Source: Hansfordia pulvinata
Taxonomy: Eukaryota > Ascomycota > Sordariomycetes > Xylariales
Length of the DNA stretch: 64,000 bases
Direction: 5' to 3'
Assembly (NCBI GenBank): GCA_006538405.1
Contig: BJKQ01000005.1
Coordinates: 744,001 to 808,000 of the forward strand
Shown: in pieces, positions 59,931-64,000 of the stretch
How positions within the stretch are numbered: position 1 is the stretch's first letter
Layout of the letters: each line of letters begins with the position of its first letter
Translations under genes and position numbers: made by a program
Notes under the pieces: generated by a model
What the model was told of the DNA's origin: nothing
Databases searched by the model: none
The model's input: only the letters and a program-made list of their open reading frames with translations

Positions 59931-59956
59931 ACCTACACCTACACCTACACCTACAT
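59931..59956. repeat. (CTACAC)n repeat
   Basis: Four CCTACA-type hexamers following GGTACCTACAC. Confidence 0.85.
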
Positions 59957-60085
59957 ACTTGAGTAAAACAACAAGTACCTAGTGTACAGCAAAGCAGCCC
60001 GCCCGCCCGCCCGCCCGGGTTCATCTGCTCGTACGTCACTCGGCATCCGGGGGAGGGGGGGCAGATCGAGACGGGGTGCCGATCC

Positions 60086-60103
60086 GGGGGGGGGGGGGGG
60101 GGG
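60086..60103. repeat. Poly-G tract (18 G)
   Basis: Uninterrupted G run four bases before a TACTCGTA copy. Confidence 0.8.
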
Positions 60104-60311
60104 TGGTACTCGTACGCGTGGGAGGAGTGTTGCCGAATAGATGGATCGGTCTTTGTTGGCAAGTTGACAGGCCTACTCTGAACTGTATCACCAAATGTAC
60201 CTAACAGATACATCCGGAGGCAAGTCTGCTCGTCTCGGCTGTGACAGGACAGGACCTACCAGTGTGCGCGATACGTATTGCATAGAACCCCCGGCGGGCG
60301 TTCCCTCTGGT

Positions 60312-60317
<6 letters not shown>

Positions 60318-60355
<38 letters not shown>
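60318..60355. repeat. (CT)n microsatellite
   Basis: About 18 CT units followed by a CG-dinucleotide stretch (CGCGCGCGCG). Confidence 0.9.
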
Positions 60356-60366
<11 letters not shown>

Positions 60367-60820
60367 GCAGCACTTGGACTCATAAAGGCAGGCCCCGCGG
60401 CTGCTTCCCTGGCGTGCCTGGTCATCTGTAGCCCTGGCCGACAGAAGGAGAAAAAGGGAGCCTTTGGGGCGGGAGGTCGTTGGTACTGCGTGAGTGAGTG
60501 AGGAGTGAGGGAGAGGTGCGGATCAACGGGTCGTCTTGTTTAGCGATGGATCCCCCGCCCCACTCGTCAGCGGGGCCAACCACGGCGGCAGCAGCAGCAG
60601 CAGCGACACCCCGGAATGCGGGCTTGGACCCTGGATGGATGGATGGATGGGGATCTGGACCGGCGCTTTTTTCCCCCGCCGCTTCTTAGAGGGAGGGGAC
60701 GACGGGTACGGCGGGCGATAGGCGTCACTGTGTTAAAACCCATTAATCTCACTTTACATCCACCCCTCGCGTGGTAAGAGCCGTACCTGCTAATAATAAC
60801 ACCCCGGTAACCAGCTGCTT

Positions 60821-63800
60821 AACCCACCGCACTTAGCCCTTTTAATTAAGCACTTATAAAAAATTCCTTTACTTAATATATTATTAAAACCACCTTTATA
60901 ATTCTTTACTTCTTACCTTTATCCTTAAGTTTTTAATACCTTTATTATAAGAATATAGCTTTTTTATTTTTATCCTTACGCCTTCCTTTATTTATTTTAA
61001 CCTTAACTTCTTTATTATTAAGGTCTTAAGATTTATAAGATTATTTAAGTATTTAATTTAATTAATTAATATTACGCTTAAAATTATTATATTAATTTAA
61101 GATTATTATAACTTTATTTAACGTTATAACCTTAATAATAATTTATAATATATATATAAAAAAATAAGGATTTTATATAATAAAGATCGTAATTTAATAA
61201 CTTTATTAAAAAAAGGCTTTACTTACTCGCCGTATCGTTAATAAAGTTAAAAAGGATAACTTATATATAATATTAACTTTAAAGATCTTAATTAAAGTCT
61301 TAAATATAAAATTTAATATTATAATTAATATTATTTATTAAAATAAAGTAAATACTTAAGGCTTTAATTAATAATTATTAATTAATAATAATAAGTTATT
61401 AAACGTATAATCGTTTTTAAAAAGTATTAAGTTAAAGATAAATAATATATAAAGACCTTAAAGGTTAATTAATAAAAAAAGCTTAAGTTATCGCTTATTA
61501 AGCTTTTATTTTAAATCTTATTAATATAAAAAAGGATTATAATATTTATATTAAGGATAATATTAAAAAAGCCTTTATTAAATGCTTTTCTTTTAAAAAG
61601 AAATATATAAGTAACGCTTATACTTATTATTATTATATTAATAACGGTTATAATTACTTATATAAAAGCGGTAAGTAAAAACTTTTAATAAATAAAGTTA
61701 TAAAGATATATATTTTTAATAAATAATAAGAATTTATTAATAAAAAGAAATTTATTAAAGATAAAAAGGAAAAAAATACTTAAGTTTTTAAAAAAGTCTT
61801 TTATAAGGTTATTAATAAGTAATTAAAGTAAACCGTGTAAGAAATTAAAAGTAAGATTAAAAATCGTAACGTGATCGCTTATAAAAAGAAATATAAAATT
61901 AAATATATTAAGCGTTTTAATATTTAAGCGTTAATATTAATAATAAGGATTATAAATCGATTAATAAAGCGTATTAATAAAAAAAGGAGTTAAAAATTAA
62001 ATACTTAATTACTTTATAAATTATAAAGAACCGTGTTAAAAACGCTTAATATATTTTAAATATTTAAAATTAATACCGTATAATAAATTAAGATTATTAT
62101 AATTAAAAAGTTAAGCTTATATAAAAGCGTAAACGGTTATATTAAAATAAAGTTATAAAAGTAATATCGTTAAGGTCCGGTTAACTTAAATAAAGTTAAA
62201 GCTTAAAAAATAATTATTAATAAAAGGAAAAAGTTATATTTTTATTAAATTATTAAGGTTATTAAAGCGTTTATAATAATAATTAAAAATTAAAAAGGAT
62301 AATAAAAATAAATAAATTAAATAAAAAGGTAAAAAGTAAAAAAGGTTAAAATAAATTATTAAAGGTTAAAATAAGTCGTTATTACTTAATTAATATTAAA
62401 AGGTTAATATTAATTTAAGCGGTATAAAGATATTATCAGTATAAACGCACCGATATAAATATTAAGCTTATATTTATTATAAATATACCCGTGACTTAAT
62501 ATTAAAAAGGGTTTAATAATTCTTTAATATTTTAAGTATTTTTCTTATATCTTATATTACTCCCTTTTTTAACCTTTAAAGCCTTCGTATAATACTTAAA
62601 TTCTTAACTTCCTTTTTATTATTATAAAGTTAATATTAATTATATTTACTTAAGCTAAATCTTAAAAGAATAACTATATTATATTAAGTATTTCTTATAC
62701 CTTATTAAAAGCGGCTTATTTTAATATAAGCTTTTACTTTTATTATAAAATAGCCTTACCTTTTTAAAATTTAATTAAACCTTTTATAAAAACGGTTAAA
62801 GTTTATAAGATTATATTAAATAATAACGATATTACCTTTCTTTAAAACACCTTAAAAAAACCTTTAAAAAAAGATATCCTTTTTATCTTATTTTACACTT
62901 TTAAAATCTAGCTTATTAAGTTAAGTATCGATTATTACGCTTTATTAATTATTTAACCTTAATAAGGCTATTAATATTATATAAAATAAAAGGAAAAAGT
63001 ATTTAATTCACTTAATAACCGAAAAAGTCTTTTACTTAAAAAGTTAACTTTTATTTTTAATAAATTTACGGTTATTATACCGTATTTAACGGTATTATTA
63101 AAAAGATTATTATATAATTTATATATATAACCTTTATTTAAAGTATTAACTTTATTATTAATAAATCTTTTTTAACTTAATAAAACCTTATTTAAAATAT
63201 TATAAACCGCTTTTATAATAATTTATTATAATATAAGCTTAAAATTTAAGATTACACTTTTACTTTTTTAAATAAAATTATAATTATAAAAAGCGGCTGT
63301 TTATACCTTTACTTATATATTAACTTTAAACTTATTTCCTTAATAAAGTTAATTAAAGGTTATTATAAAAAGTAAAAGGACTTAATATATTTAAATCTTA
63401 TTTTTATCGTTTAAAAGACCTTAAAGAAAATAAGGCTTAAGAAATTAAAAAAAGAAATAAGAAATAAGTATAAAGATCTTTAACCTTAATATTAAATCCT
63501 TTTAACCTTAATATCGCTTTTAAGTCTTTTACGGATTTCCTTTTCCTTTAATTATCTTCCTTTTTTACACTTATTATTTAATCGAAACCGGAAGTTTTAC
63601 GAAAAATAAAAATAGTCTTTTATTAAGTTATTATCCTTAATAAAAATAAGCCTTTTATTAAATTATTAATTATAAAAACCGAGAACCTTATTAAAGATCT
63701 TAAAATTATAAACACTTTAAAGGAGGAATTATTATTAAATTAATTAAACGGTACCTTTATTAAGAATAACGATTATTTTTTATTAATTAACGAATTATTT

Positions 63801-64000
63801 ATTATTTAAATCGAATCTTTATCCCTTTTACTTAATTATTTAAGTATAATATTAAATCCTTAAGCTTAATCGTTAAATGTTAATATTATTAATTATAAAG
63901 ATATAATTAATAATAAATCATAATTATATAATTTATCCCTTATTAAAAACGCTCTTTTTATTTTATAAAATTTAAAAACTTATAAAGAAAAACTAAAGAT
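60821..64000. repeat. AT-rich, RIP-like block (degraded repeat DNA), runs off the window
   Basis: Composition changes abruptly from GC-rich to roughly four-fifths A+T and stays so to the end. TA steps are extremely frequent, while CA and TG are nearly absent. The cytosines that remain sit mostly in CG, CT and CC. This is the pattern expected when repeat-induced point mutation converts CpA to TpA on both strands. Stop codons (mainly TAA) occur in all frames and no gene can be followed. No terminal repeats or transposon domains could be recognised, so the original element is unknown. In such fungi these blocks are normally heterochromatic. Confidence 0.85.

Larger units (their letters stand above)
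58219..60820. other. Intergenic region leading to the AT-rich block
   Basis: INCENP 3' UTR, then repeat-rich DNA with TACTCGTA/TACGAGTA at 58889, 59232, 59560, 59803 and 60107, (GGT)n, (CTACAC)n, a G18 run and (CT)n. No supported gene. Confidence 0.6.

Noticed and set aside
61560..61680. Possible zinc-knuckle relic in the AT-rich block
   Set aside because: Spacing of the remaining Cys codon and putative mutated positions does not fit C-x2-C-x4-H-x4-C; too degraded to call.
1..64000. CRISPR arrays, bacterial operons or phage features
   Set aside because: The window is eukaryotic with spliced genes; the short repeats are microsatellites or tandem duplications without spacer structure.

Overview
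The window is nuclear DNA of a filamentous ascomycete, most likely a Sordariomycete. The reasons are short GT-AG introns (about 50-150 nt, a few longer) with CTAAC/CTGAC-like branch sites, very GC-rich coding exons, a dispersed 5S rRNA gene, filamentous-fungal families (PTH11-type rhodopsin-domain receptor, I78 inhibitor, DHA1 transporters) and a block with the dinucleotide signature of repeat-induced point mutation (RIP). I cannot name the species.

Layout. 0.6-2.1 kb (-): secreted 3-carboxymuconate-cyclase-like beta-propeller. 5.1-6.0 kb (-) and 9.55-10.56 kb (+): two small secreted proteins that may be distant relatives, flanking a 5S rRNA gene at 7.1 kb. 10.6-14.9 kb: no supported gene. 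15.0-16.6 kb (+): eight-exon seven-TM receptor-like protein. 17.5 kb (+): I78 protease inhibitor. 18.6 kb (+): TMA20/MCT-1. 22.5 kb (+): 54-residue RanBP2-like zinc finger. 23.6-25.1 kb (-): ALG7. 27.4 and 32.2 kb (+): two DHA1 MFS transporters. 37.9-39.3 kb (+): unknown charged coiled-coil protein. 41.0-43.35 kb (+): augmin subunit HAUS6. 44.0-46.5 kb (-): Na+/H+ antiporter NHA1. 46.5-53.9 kb: long gene-poor stretch. 53.9-58.2 kb (+): INCENP/Sli15. From about 60.8 kb to the end: AT-rich, RIP-like block without open frames.

The genes are mostly independent housekeeping or accessory loci, with no biosynthetic cluster or operon-like logic. HAUS6 and INCENP both serve the mitotic spindle but are separated by NHA1. 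Transporters and secreted proteins suggest an environmentally responsive fungus.

Two window-wide patterns stand out. First, five genes are broken by about 13 frameshift sites. All but one read as a single missing base in or beside a short G/C run, and the frames are otherwise open, which points to homopolymer under-calling rather than gene death. Second, the 8-mer TACTCGTA/TACGAGTA recurs about 31 times (about 2 expected by chance), only outside the coding exons. The least-explained biology is the pair of secreted proteins, one with a Cys...His pair reminiscent of the CheD/CNF-type deamidase fold and the other apparently lacking it, and the tiny CxC zinc-finger protein.
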